A DNA stretch of 7,433 nt from an uncultured Spirochaetaceae bacterium (lineage in GTDB: Bacteria; Spirochaetota; Spirochaetia; Sphaerochaetales; Sphaerochaetaceae), in contig CANRIJ010000073.1 of the NCBI GenBank assembly GCA_947630635.1, positions 1 to 7,433 of the forward strand, read 5' to 3'. Every line of letters starts with the position of its first letter. Position 1 is the first letter of the stretch. Position numbers and translations under genes: made by a program. Under the pieces are notes generated by a model. It was given only the letters and a program-made list of their open reading frames with translations, ran no database searches and was not told where the DNA came from. This document shows, in pieces, positions 1 through 5,871 of the stretch.

Positions 1-1
1 G

Positions 2-466
2 GGGTACAAATATATAGAGGAGGGCAAGGTCGACTCAAAAGTTCTCTTTATAGTCTCTGGCCCATCTGGCTTCTCGCTCTTTGAAGGCGAAGAGAAGAGG
101 TTTTTCGATGCATGGGTCAAGGTGCTGGAGCTTGAGAGCATAGATTATAAGCTCTCGTCTCTGATTCGCTGTCCATCTGATAGTCTCGATGATGATATAG
201 TGAATCTCTGCAAGAGATATCTGATAGAGGAAATGACCAAGGAGAGACACTCTCTTTATGTGCTTCTTGGTGAGGATGCTGCGCGCTATATAACTCATAG
301 CAAAGAGGGTTTTGATCAGATGAGGCGAAGGGAGTTTCTGGTAAATAATACCCCCACTAGAGTTACATTCCATCCTAGGGATATAGTCAGTGACTACAAT
401 CGTGTCAGAAAAGAGGTATACAGGGACCTCTTGGAAATAAAGAGGAATCTGGAGAAGATCAATTGA
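2..466 (+). CDS. Uracil-DNA glycosylase-like protein, 3' part (family 4-like, 5' end outside window)
   Basis: The reading frame is open from the left edge, so only the last 154 residues are visible and the start is missing. I do not recognise a specific gene, but the order of motifs resembles the family 4 uracil-DNA glycosylase fold. A beta strand runs into a Gly-Pro-Ser-Gly turn (about residues 20-23), where the family has GEAPG. Next come a strand ending in I-R-C-P (Cys57) and a helix with a second Cys (Cys70). A strand ending V-L-L-G-E-D-A-A follows, and then F-H-P (His124) at the place of the family's HPS motif, before a basic C-terminal helix. Cys57 and Cys70 sit where two of the four 4Fe-4S ligands occur in family 4; the other two would lie upstream. 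The first motif is degenerate and lacks the usual acidic residue, so enzymatic activity is uncertain. The stop overlaps the priA start (TTGA), implying co-transcription with a DNA-maintenance gene. Confidence 0.55.
   Translation, partial: GYKYIEEGKVDSKVLFIVSGPSGFSLFEGEEKRFFDAWVKVLELESIDYKLSSLIRCPSDSLDDDIVNLCKRYLIEEMTKERHSLYVLLGEDAARYITHSKEGFDQMRRREFLVNNTPTRVTFHPRDIVSDYNRVRKEVYRDLLEIKRNLEKIN
451..465 (+). promoter_or_regulatory. Ribosome binding site and TTG start of priA
   Basis: A GGAGAAG element at 451-457 lies inside the end of the upstream gene, 5 nt before a TTG at 463. No ATG or GTG in this frame lies near the expected N terminus. The residues after the TTG (K-Y-V-E-V-A-V, then P-L-D-T-F-F-T-Y) match the typical PriA start, so the site decides a non-ATG start. 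The TTGA overlap suggests translational coupling. Confidence 0.7.
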
Positions 467-2421
467 AGTATGTAGAAGTAGCTGTCAATAAGCCACTGGA
501 TACCTTCTTTACATACAGAGTGCCTGAGAGTATGAGGGGAGAGTCTCTCTTTGGAAAGAGAGTCCAGATTCCATTTGGAAGGGTTAAGACAGTCGGTTTT
601 GTTGTAGGAGAGAGAAATAGCGCAGAGCTATCTGACGAGAAGATCAAAGAGATTTTGAAGGTCGTTGATGAAGAGAGTCTCTTTAATCTTGATATGCTCA
701 ATCTCGCTAAGTGGATGAGGAGGATGTATCTCTCCACTGTGGGTGAGAATCTTGCGATTATGATCCCCTCCGGAAAGAGGGAAAGCGAGCTCTCTCCCTT
801 TTATAGCCCGACCTCTTTTCACAGCATAGAGAATCTTACAGAGGAGCAAGAGAAGGCGCTTAAGCTCTTAAGAGAGCACCCCAAAGAGGTCTGCTACATA
901 TATGGTGTGACTGGAAGCGGCAAGAGCGAGGTATACCTGAGAAGAGCTGAGGATGTTATCGGAGAGGGAAGGCAGGTTCTGTATCTAGTTCCCGAGATAG
1001 CGCTTTCCAATCAGCTCTCTGACGAGGTCTATACGCGTTTTCACTCGCGTGTGGCCATTATTCATTCATCTCTTACTCCCTCGCAGCGTCTTAAGGCCTA
1101 CCATGATATCAAAAGCGGAAATGTGGACCTTGTAATTGGGGCACGCTCCAGTGTTTTTGCTCCATTTAGAGATCTTGGGCTGATTATAATGGATGAGGAG
1201 CATGAGACAAGCTATAAGTCCTCAAACAATCCTCGTTACCATGCACGTCAGGTAGCCCAATATAGGGCAGAGAGGTCTGGCGCGCAGTTTATAATGGGAT
1301 CTGCAACTCCATCGCTTGAGGCATGGAAGCTGATATCCACCCATAAGATTCGCTCTGCTTTTATGACGAGGCGAATCGGAGAGGGAAGGTTTCCAAAGGT
1401 TCAGGTTGTCAATATTTCCAGCCTCAATAGAAATATATCATTTGAGCTCGAGGCGAGAATCAGAGAGACACTCTCTCAAAAAAAAGGAGTCATTCTCTTT
1501 CTCAATAGGCGAGGCTATGGCTATTCTTATGTTTGCAAAACATGTGGCCATGTGCTTGTATGCCCAAAATGCTCAGTTACCCTGACCTATCATAAGAATA
1601 GCTCTAGGTTAGTCTGTCATACATGCGGCTACAGCGAGAGAAAGAGCATAAGCTGTCCTATATGCTCCTCTAGAGACCTCATTGCAAAGGGCTTTGGCAC
1701 AGAGAATGTGGAAGAGGAGGCGAGAATGCTTTTCAAGGGAGCAAGAATCGAGAGACTCGATAGTGACGTTGCAGTTAAAAAAGATGCATCCCATGATATT
1801 CTCGAGCGCTTCTCAAAGGGCGATATTGATATTCTTTTGGGCACTCAGATGATTGCAAAGGGGCTGAATTTCCCCCTCTTGGGCCTAGTTGGAATTCTGA
1901 ATGCAGATTCCTCTCTGATGATTCCCGATTTCAGAGCATCAGAGCGCACATTCGATCTTATTCATCAGGTATCTGGGAGAGTGGGCAGATTTAGAGGCGA
2001 TGGGCTGGTGGTTGTGCAGACACTGAATCCTACCGAGCCCTCTATAAGATATTCAATCTCGAATGAGCCAGAGAGATTCTACGAATATGAGCTCAAAGAG
2101 CGAAGCAAGGTTCTATTCCCTCCCTTCTCAAGGCTTATCAATATTACCCTTAGAGGAAAGTCCAGAGAGAAGGTCAGCCAAAGCTCTAGGGATATTGAGG
2201 CTCTTGCATCGTCTCTTGATGAGGAGTATGAATCACTTGAGGTCTTCAGGTCATCTCCCTCTCTTATTGAGAAGATGAATGACAATTGGCGCTACCATGT
2301 TCTATTGAGATCGACAGATCTTAGCGAGCTCTTGAATGCCGCGCATGAGATCAAGAGAACATATCATCTTCCATCTGGGGTCTATATGGAGATAGATGTT
2401 GACCCCATATCTCTGCTGTAG
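463..2421 (+). CDS. priA: Primosomal protein N' (replication restart helicase PriA)
   Basis: PriA is a superfamily 2, 3'-to-5' DNA helicase. It recognises abandoned replication forks and recombination intermediates and reloads the replicative helicase. The 652-residue product has the full domain order. An N-terminal DNA-binding domain opens with K-Y-V-E-V-A-V and F-G-K-R-V-Q-I-P-F-G. Walker A is G-V-T-G-S-G-K-S at 148-155 and Walker B is D-E-E-H at 244-247. Eight cysteines form two zinc sites (358, 361, 367, 370, 385, 388, 398, 401). The second helicase lobe carries G-T-Q-M-I-A-K-G, P-D-F-R-A-S-E-R-T-F and Q-V-S-G-R-V-G-R. A C-terminal domain ends near the stop. It is shorter than the roughly 730 residues of the E. 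coli protein but lacks no core motif. The usual AKG-H-(D/H)-FP reads AKG-L-N-FP here. The start is TTG, supported by a good ribosome binding site and family N-terminus; the gene overlaps the upstream gene by 4 nt. An A8 run at 1478-1485 lies within the gene. Confidence 0.97.
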   Translation: MKYVEVAVNKPLDTFFTYRVPESMRGESLFGKRVQIPFGRVKTVGFVVGERNSAELSDEKIKEILKVVDEESLFNLDMLNLAKWMRRMYLSTVGENLAIMIPSGKRESELSPFYSPTSFHSIENLTEEQEKALKLLREHPKEVCYIYGVTGSGKSEVYLRRAEDVIGEGRQVLYLVPEIALSNQLSDEVYTRFHSRVAIIHSSLTPSQRLKAYHDIKSGNVDLVIGARSSVFAPFRDLGLIIMDEEHETSYKSSNNPRYHARQVAQYRAERSGAQFIMGSATPSLEAWKLISTHKIRSAFMTRRIGEGRFPKVQVVNISSLNRNISFELEARIRETLSQKKGVILFLNRRGYGYSYVCKTCGHVLVCPKCSVTLTYHKNSSRLVCHTCGYSERKSISCPICSSRDLIAKGFGTENVEEEARMLFKGARIERLDSDVAVKKDASHDILERFSKGDIDILLGTQMIAKGLNFPLLGLVGILNADSSLMIPDFRASERTFDLIHQVSGRVGRFRGDGLVVVQTLNPTEPSIRYSISNEPERFYEYELKERSKVLFPPFSRLINITLRGKSREKVSQSSRDIEALASSLDEEYESLEVFRSSPSLIEKMNDNWRYHVLLRSTDLSELLNAAHEIKRTYHLPSGVYMEIDVDPISLL

Positions 2422-2442
2422 AATTTAACAGCAAATTTCAAT

Positions 2443-2448
2443 TAGAAT
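2443..2448 (+). promoter_or_regulatory. Possible -10 element (TAGAAT) directly before the DUF3842-type gene
   Basis: TAGAAT matches the sigma-70 -10 consensus at 5 of 6 positions and ends 6 nt before the ATG at 2455. No Shine-Dalgarno sequence is visible in the 33-nt gap after priA. Transcription from this element would start at or beside the ATG, giving a leaderless message. No good -35 hexamer is found 16-18 bp upstream, so the call is weak. Confidence 0.3.
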
Positions 2449-2454
2449 CCCTAT

Positions 2455-2869
2455 ATGGTTATCCTTGTAATCGATGGTCAGGGCGGAGGCCTTGGCAGAG
2501 AGCTTATTCAGGCCATTAAGAGGGAAATCGAGAGTGTAGAGATTGTAGCAGTTGGAACGAATTCAACTGCTACTGAGGCTATGCTTAAGGCTGGGGCTGA
2601 TAGAGCTGCGACCGGAGACAATCCAGTTAAGGATCTCAGATAGCGTTGATGTCATCGTTGGCCCAATGGGTATAGTTCTCTCCGATTCGATGATGGGTGA
2701 GATAACCGATAAAATAGCTCTAAGCGTTGCAAGAAGCAAGGCAAAGCGCGTTCTTATCCCCGTTAATTACTGCAATACATTTGTTGCAGGAACTGAGGAT
2801 ATGAATCTCATGAAGAGCATAAAGAGCGCAGTAGAGGAAATAAAGAGAGAGATGCTTATCAGAAGATAG
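2455..2869 (+). pseudogene. DUF3842 family protein gene, split by an apparent +1 frameshift
   Basis: The first frame starts at ATG 2455 with M-V-I-L-V-I-D-G-Q-G-G-G-L-G-R, the characteristic N terminus of the small DUF3842 family. It continues through G-T-N-S-T-A-T-E-A-M-L-K-A-G-A-D and A-T-G-D-N-P-V-K, then hits TAG at 2641. The family's second half, V-D-V-I-V-G-P-M-G-I-V with M-M-G-E-I-T and V-L-I-P-V-N-Y-C-N, lies one base forward in frame 2 and ends at TAG 2867. Dropping one G of the GG at 2631-2632 joins the halves as N-P-V-K-I-S-D-S-V-D, giving 137 residues, about the usual family length. Both halves keep conserved sequence, so the break is recent, a sequencing or assembly error, or less likely programmed recoding. 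The biochemical function of the family is unknown. The Gly-rich IDGQGGG turn suggests a Rossmann-like nucleotide-binding fold (inference). The gene sits 33 nt after priA and 20 nt before the ECF operon. The start lacks a visible ribosome binding site. Confidence 0.85.
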
Positions 2870-2889
2870 GCATATAAGCAGAAGCTTCT

Positions 2890-3720
2890 TTGGGGGAAGC
2901 TATCAAACTACTTGAGCTTAAGGGCGTTTCATACTCATACCCTGGAAAGAAGAGGGTGATCTCCGATTTGTCTTTGGACCTCTATGAGGGCGAGATGATT
3001 GGGATAATGGGCAGAAATGGCTATGGAAAATCCACTCTTATTAAGCTGATAGATTCGCTTATCATTCCCGATAGCGGCGAGATATCTCTTTTGGAAAAGC
3101 CCATTGAGAGCGATGAGGATAGATATTCATCGAGAAGATGGATTGGCATCTCCTTTCAGAATCCAGATTCTCATTTTGTGTCAAAGACGTTGAGAGAGGA
3201 CATTCTCTTTGGACTGGGCAATTTCGGCTTCTCGAGAGATGAGGCAGAGAAAAGGGCAGATAGAGTACTTGAGGAGTTTGGCCTTAAGGAGTTTCAGGAG
3301 CGAGACCCAAGAGAGCTCTCAGGAGGCGAGAAAGAGAGGGCAGTTATTGCAACACTAATTGCGCTATCTCCCAGAATTTTGATATTTGACGAGGTTTTTA
3401 GCATGCTTGATGGCATATCAAGAGAGATGGTTTTGAAGACTATTCTGGAGCTGAAGAAGAGAGGCGATATTGGTATCATCTTGATTTCACACTACGCAGA
3501 GGACCTAGTCTATTCAGATAGGATCTTGGTGCTTGATGATGGGAAAATCTCAAAAGAGGGCAGCGCTTATGATATCTTGACCGATGATAGAACCCTCAGG
3601 GAGCACTCTCTTCTTCCTCCTTGCGCCACGAGAATAGCCCTAAGCCTTCAACGGGCCTCAATTCCCTTTAAGAGAATACCCCTTAGAGTAGAGGAGTTTA
3701 AGGAGTGCCTAGATGCTTAA
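2890..3720 (+). CDS. ecfA1: ECF transporter ATPase subunit 1 (EcfA1/CbiO-type)
   Basis: This is an ABC-type ATPase that powers an energy-coupling factor importer from the cytoplasmic face, paired with the next gene's product. The 276 residues begin L-L-E-L-K-G-V-S-Y-S-Y-P-G, typical of EcfA. Walker A is G-R-N-G-Y-G-K-S-T at 41-49 and the Q-loop region reads F-Q-N-P-D-S-H-F-V. The signature is L-S-G-G-E at 143-147. Walker B ends I-F-D-E with Asp167 and catalytic Glu168, followed by the D-loop S-M-L-D and switch His201. F-Q-N-P-D and S-M-L-D favour the EcfA1 type over EcfA2. Two oddities are Tyr45 in Walker A, where Ser, Cys or Ala is usual, and D-E-V where D-E-P is usual. All catalytic residues are present. 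An in-frame stop at 2875-2877 limits the start; TTG 2890 is the only common start codon before the conserved N terminus, with only a weak AGAAG upstream. The start is therefore less certain than the gene. It overlaps the next gene by 8 nt. Confidence 0.93.
   Translation: MGEAIKLLELKGVSYSYPGKKRVISDLSLDLYEGEMIGIMGRNGYGKSTLIKLIDSLIIPDSGEISLLEKPIESDEDRYSSRRWIGISFQNPDSHFVSKTLREDILFGLGNFGFSRDEAEKRADRVLEEFGLKEFQERDPRELSGGEKERAVIATLIALSPRILIFDEVFSMLDGISREMVLKTILELKKRGDIGIILISHYAEDLVYSDRILVLDDGKISKEGSAYDILTDDRTLREHSLLPPCATRIALSLQRASIPFKRIPLRVEEFKECLDA
3700..3705 (+). promoter_or_regulatory. Ribosome binding site of ecfA2
   Basis: AAGGAG lies 7 nt upstream of the ATG at 3713, inside the end of ecfA1. 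It fixes the start of ecfA2 and makes an 8-nt overlap with the upstream stop. Confidence 0.7.
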
Positions 3721-4516
3721 AGCCAGCGGTGTATCGCTCTTGATTGATGGAAAGAGAATTCTCTCTGATATAGACATCACTCTCAATATGGGAGAGAGCA
3801 TTGCATTAATTGGCCCCAATGGATCGGGAAAGACTACGCTGATGAATATCCTCTCAGGGCTCTTGAAGCCTACTGAGGGAAGCGTAGAGCTCGATGGAAA
3901 AGACGTCTATTTGAAAAAGAACGAGAGCTTTGTCAGAGGCTCAATATCATATGTTTTTCAGGATCCAGAGAGGCTTCTCTTCTCAAGTAGCGTTAGAAAA
4001 GAGGCAGAGTTCTCTATTAAGGACATTAAGAAATTTGAGAGAGAGAAGAGAATCGATAAATGGATGGAGAGGCTCTCTCTTGATAGATCTATACTCTCTG
4101 AGCATCCACTCTCGCTCTCTGGTGGAGAGAAGAGGAAGGTGGCGCTTCTCTCAATACTTGTCAGAGAGTCTCCATATATCTTCTTTGATGAGCCGATTGC
4201 CTCTCTGGATCCAATTTCAAGAGAGTCCTTCATCTCTTTGATTTCAGCTCTCAGCTCTTATGGGAAGTGCGTTCTTATTATAACTCATAGCAGTGAGAGT
4301 GCCTCCTTCATGGATAGGGTCTTTGCACTTCAAGGCGGAGAGTGCGTCTTTGATGGTAAGACTCGGGATGCCTTCTCAAGTAACTCTCCTCTAGATGCTC
4401 TCACCTTTTTGATGCCGCCTATTTGCAGAATATCCAAGAGCCTGGGGCTTGGAGACTGCTTTGATAAGAGAGAGCTGATAGACTCCCTTAAGAGGAGGAA
4501 AGATGGAAAGCGCTAA
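3713..4516 (+). CDS. ecfA2: ECF transporter ATPase subunit 2 (EcfA2/CbiO-type)
   Basis: This second ABC ATPase of the ECF module is expected to form a heterodimer with the preceding protein under the transmembrane coupling subunit. The 267 residues carry Walker A G-P-N-G-S-G-K-T-T (34-42) and a Q-loop Y-V-F-Q-D-P-E. The signature is L-S-G-G-E (135-139) and Walker B is F-F-D-E-P with Asp159 and Glu160. The D-loop S-L-D-P and switch His192 (I-T-H-S) follow. All catalytic residues are present, so in a dimer with EcfA1 both nucleotide sites could be competent. V-F-Q-D-P-E and A-S-L-D-P fit the EcfA2 partner better than EcfA1. The ATG start has a strong AAGGAG 7 nt upstream and overlaps the ecfA1 stop by 8 nt; the 3' end overlaps ecfT by 14 nt. 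Such tight overlaps suggest coupled translation of a fixed-ratio complex. The split between A1 and A2 names rests on motif flavour and gene order. Confidence 0.93.
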   Translation: MLKASGVSLLIDGKRILSDIDITLNMGESIALIGPNGSGKTTLMNILSGLLKPTEGSVELDGKDVYLKKNESFVRGSISYVFQDPERLLFSSSVRKEAEFSIKDIKKFEREKRIDKWMERLSLDRSILSEHPLSLSGGEKRKVALLSILVRESPYIFFDEPIASLDPISRESFISLISALSSYGKCVLIITHSSESASFMDRVFALQGGECVFDGKTRDAFSSNSPLDALTFLMPPICRISKSLGLGDCFDKRELIDSLKRRKDGKR

Positions 4517-5279
4517 GAGTCTTGGACTCCCCCTTTATAAGAGGGCGAATTCTCTCTCAAAGATTCTCCTTTTCTTGCTTTCCTTTATAGGAATAGTTAT
4601 GGCAAGAAGTCCTCTTGCCATCTTTTCAACGCTTATTTACCTCTCTTTTCTCACTATCTTTTTGCATGTTGGGTTTAAGAGAGCCCTTATTAGTCTTAAG
4701 GGAGTTGCAGTCTTCTCGATTTTTGTCTTCTTTATGAATGCATTCTTTTATACAAGAGAGAATCCGCTCTTCTCTTTTTGGATTTTCTATCTTACAGAGG
4801 AAGGCATTATCAATGGCCTTCGTTTTGCATTTATTGTCTTGATGCTGACTCTGCTTTCATATTTGACTCTCTCTTTTTCATCTCCCGAAGAGATGGGAGA
4901 GGGAATAACCCATCTTATCAGCCCACTTAGAAAACTCTCTGTAAATGTGTCCTCGGTCTCTTTTGTCATATCACTCAGCTTCTCATTTGTTCCCTTCTTG
5001 ATAGCAGAGTCAAAGACCATCAAGAGAGCACAGATTTCAAGAAGCCCAAAGCGTATTAATAGGCTCTTCTTGGTCTTTACGATCATTCTTCCAATGTTTA
5101 TTTCTTCTTTCAGAAGGGCAGATGAGCTATCTATGGCAATGGAGGCAAGAGGCTTTAGGGGCGTCTTCTATAGAAAAGAGAGACTCTTGTATTCATCTGG
5201 TGATGCCGTCTTGATTGGCGTGTCATCTCTATATCTAATGATTCAGATTCTATTTTTAATTATGGAGAAATATATATGA
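4503..5279 (+). CDS. ecfT: ECF transporter transmembrane coupling component EcfT
   Basis: EcfT is the membrane protein that joins the two ATPases to the substrate-binding S component. The 258-residue product is very hydrophobic. It has membrane stretches at roughly 18-35, 38-56, 65-85 and 105-128, a membrane-proximal region around 150-168, and a C-terminal segment near 235-254. Between residues 170 and 222 lies the cytoplasmic coupling-helix region. The first motif is R-A-Q-I-S-R-S (175-181). The second is D-E-L-S-M-A-M-E-A-R-G-F-R-G (207-220), a clear match to the conserved EcfT sequence whose A-R-G docks on an ATPase. The first motif is less typical: the family usually has Arg-Gly where this has Arg-Ser. 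The start has GAGGAGG within 5 nt of the ATG and lies inside the end of ecfA2. The stop overlaps the next start as ATGA. Confidence 0.92.
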   Translation: MESAKSLGLPLYKRANSLSKILLFLLSFIGIVMARSPLAIFSTLIYLSFLTIFLHVGFKRALISLKGVAVFSIFVFFMNAFFYTRENPLFSFWIFYLTEEGIINGLRFAFIVLMLTLLSYLTLSFSSPEEMGEGITHLISPLRKLSVNVSSVSFVISLSFSFVPFLIAESKTIKRAQISRSPKRINRLFLVFTIILPMFISSFRRADELSMAMEARGFRGVFYRKERLLYSSGDAVLIGVSSLYLMIQILFLIMEKYI

Positions 5280-5824
5280 GCGAAGTTAAGAAAATGACTA
5301 TTGCAGCTATGTGCATAGCACTCTCGGTTGTGCTGCCACTTGCGTTTCACTCTGTGCAGAATGCAGCAGCTGTATTTTGCCCAATGCATATTCCAGTATT
5401 TATTGCAGGACTCATTACCTCTTGGTCCTATGGACTCTTAGTTGGAATATTGAGCCCAGTCATATCTGCTATGATCACCGGAATGCCAAATGGGGCGCAT
5501 CTTGCTCCGATGATGGTGGAGCTCATGGCCTATGGCCTCTTCTCGGGCCTTCTCTCTATGAAGATCAGAACCAAGCATGTTTACTTGGATCTCTATATAT
5601 CGCTAATTGGGGCTATGCTTCTTGGAAGGATAGTTGCAGGGCTATCAAGGGCGCTTATCTTCATGAAGGGCTCATATGCAATAGGCGTATTCTTCACAGG
5701 CTATTTCATTACATGCTGGCCCGCAATTCTCATACAGCTTGCTATCATACCATCTTTGGTATTTGGTCTTGAGAGGGCGAATCTCATTCCAAGGCGCTAT
5801 GCTGTAAAGAGCCTCTCTTCATAA
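5276..5824 (+). CDS. ECF transporter substrate-binding (S) component, substrate unknown
   Basis: EcfS proteins are small membrane proteins that capture a vitamin or micronutrient and deliver it through the EcfT-EcfA1A2 module. This 182-residue product has about six predicted membrane segments (about 8-24, 37-54, 55-70, 79-95, 105-126 and 134-164). The first segment holds an A-x-x-x-A pattern (Ala11 and Ala15), the known EcfS contact with EcfT. The loop C-P-M-H-I-P-V-F-I-A-G (35-45), the stretch T-G-M-P (68-71) and P-M-M-V-E-L-M-A-Y-G (78-87) resemble a family of S components often annotated only as 'ECF transporter S component'. I cannot assign biotin, riboflavin, thiamine, niacin or another substrate from sequence alone. 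The start is ATG 5276 with GGAG 8 nt upstream, overlapping the ecfT stop by 4 nt. Its position as last gene of the ECF operon suggests a dedicated partner. No riboswitch is visible before the operon to hint at the ligand. Confidence 0.88.
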   Translation: MSEVKKMTIAAMCIALSVVLPLAFHSVQNAAAVFCPMHIPVFIAGLITSWSYGLLVGILSPVISAMITGMPNGAHLAPMMVELMAYGLFSGLLSMKIRTKHVYLDLYISLIGAMLLGRIVAGLSRALIFMKGSYAIGVFFTGYFITCWPAILIQLAIIPSLVFGLERANLIPRRYAVKSLSS

Positions 5825-5850
5825 GGCTCCGATTGTTGACCCTTTACAGC
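5801..5850. repeat. Nested inverted repeats at the ECF-operon end, overlapping the def promoter
   Basis: GCTGTAAAG at 5801-5809 is a perfect reverse complement of CTTTACAGC at 5842-5850. Between them GAGCCT at 5809-5814 pairs with AGGCTC at 5824-5829 around a 9-nt loop. The structure spans the S-component stop codon, and its right arm falls just after the -35 hexamer of the def promoter. The outer arms are centred 41 bp apart, about four helical turns. It could be a weak terminator, an operator pair or an RNA structure. No T-run follows directly, so a classical intrinsic terminator is not supported. Confidence 0.55.
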
Positions 5851-5864
5851 GAGAAACCTAAAAT
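5836..5864 (+). promoter_or_regulatory. Sigma-70-type promoter of def-fmt
   Basis: TTGACC (5836-5841) and TAAAAT (5859-5864) each match consensus at 5 of 6 positions and are separated by exactly 17 bp. They lie in the 47-nt gap between the S-component stop and the def ATG at 5872. Transcription starting about 7 nt after the -10 would begin at roughly 5871-5872, the start codon itself. No Shine-Dalgarno sequence precedes that ATG, so the message may be leaderless. Confidence 0.7.
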
Positions 5865-5871
5865 TTTTGCC

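Noticed and set aside
35..373. 112-codon open frame on the minus strand opposite the UDG-like gene
   Set aside because: It lies wholly opposite a better-supported gene, has no recognisable motif and no ribosome binding site that I can see. GA/CT-rich coding easily yields open antisense frames.
545..562. CTCTCTTT/AAAGAGAG inverted repeat in priA
   Set aside because: The arms are separated by only 2 nt and are made of the GA/CT runs common throughout the window, so it is probably compositional.
2416..2431. CTGT...ACAG as a terminator after priA
   Set aside because: Only a 4-bp stem forms and no T-run follows. It does not support a terminator.
2552..2632. Independent start for the second half of the DUF3842 gene
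   Set aside because: The residues encoded in this frame before about 2633 do not resemble the family, while the overlapping frame does. The second half is a continuation after a frameshift, not a separate gene.
2626..2643. Programmed +1 frameshift of the prfB kind in the DUF3842 gene
   Set aside because: None of the codons before the stop gives good P-site re-pairing in +1 (GTT, AAG, GAT, CTC, AGA). No CTT-TGA-like site or well-spaced internal Shine-Dalgarno sequence is present.
2873..2878. TATAAG as a -10 box for the ECF operon
   Set aside because: No acceptable -35 hexamer lies 16-18 bp upstream. The evidence is too thin to list as a promoter.
2870..2889. Riboswitch before the ECF operon
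   Set aside because: Only 20 nt separate the DUF3842 stop from ecfA1, too short for a known vitamin riboswitch, and no conserved riboswitch core is seen.
4787..5086. 99-codon open frame on the minus strand opposite ecfT
   Set aside because: It is the complement of a conserved membrane-protein gene, with no family signature and no plausible start signal.
5833..5871. TTG at 5833 as the start of def
   Set aside because: It would add 13 residues unlike the family, has no ribosome binding site, and would put the strong promoter inside the coding region.
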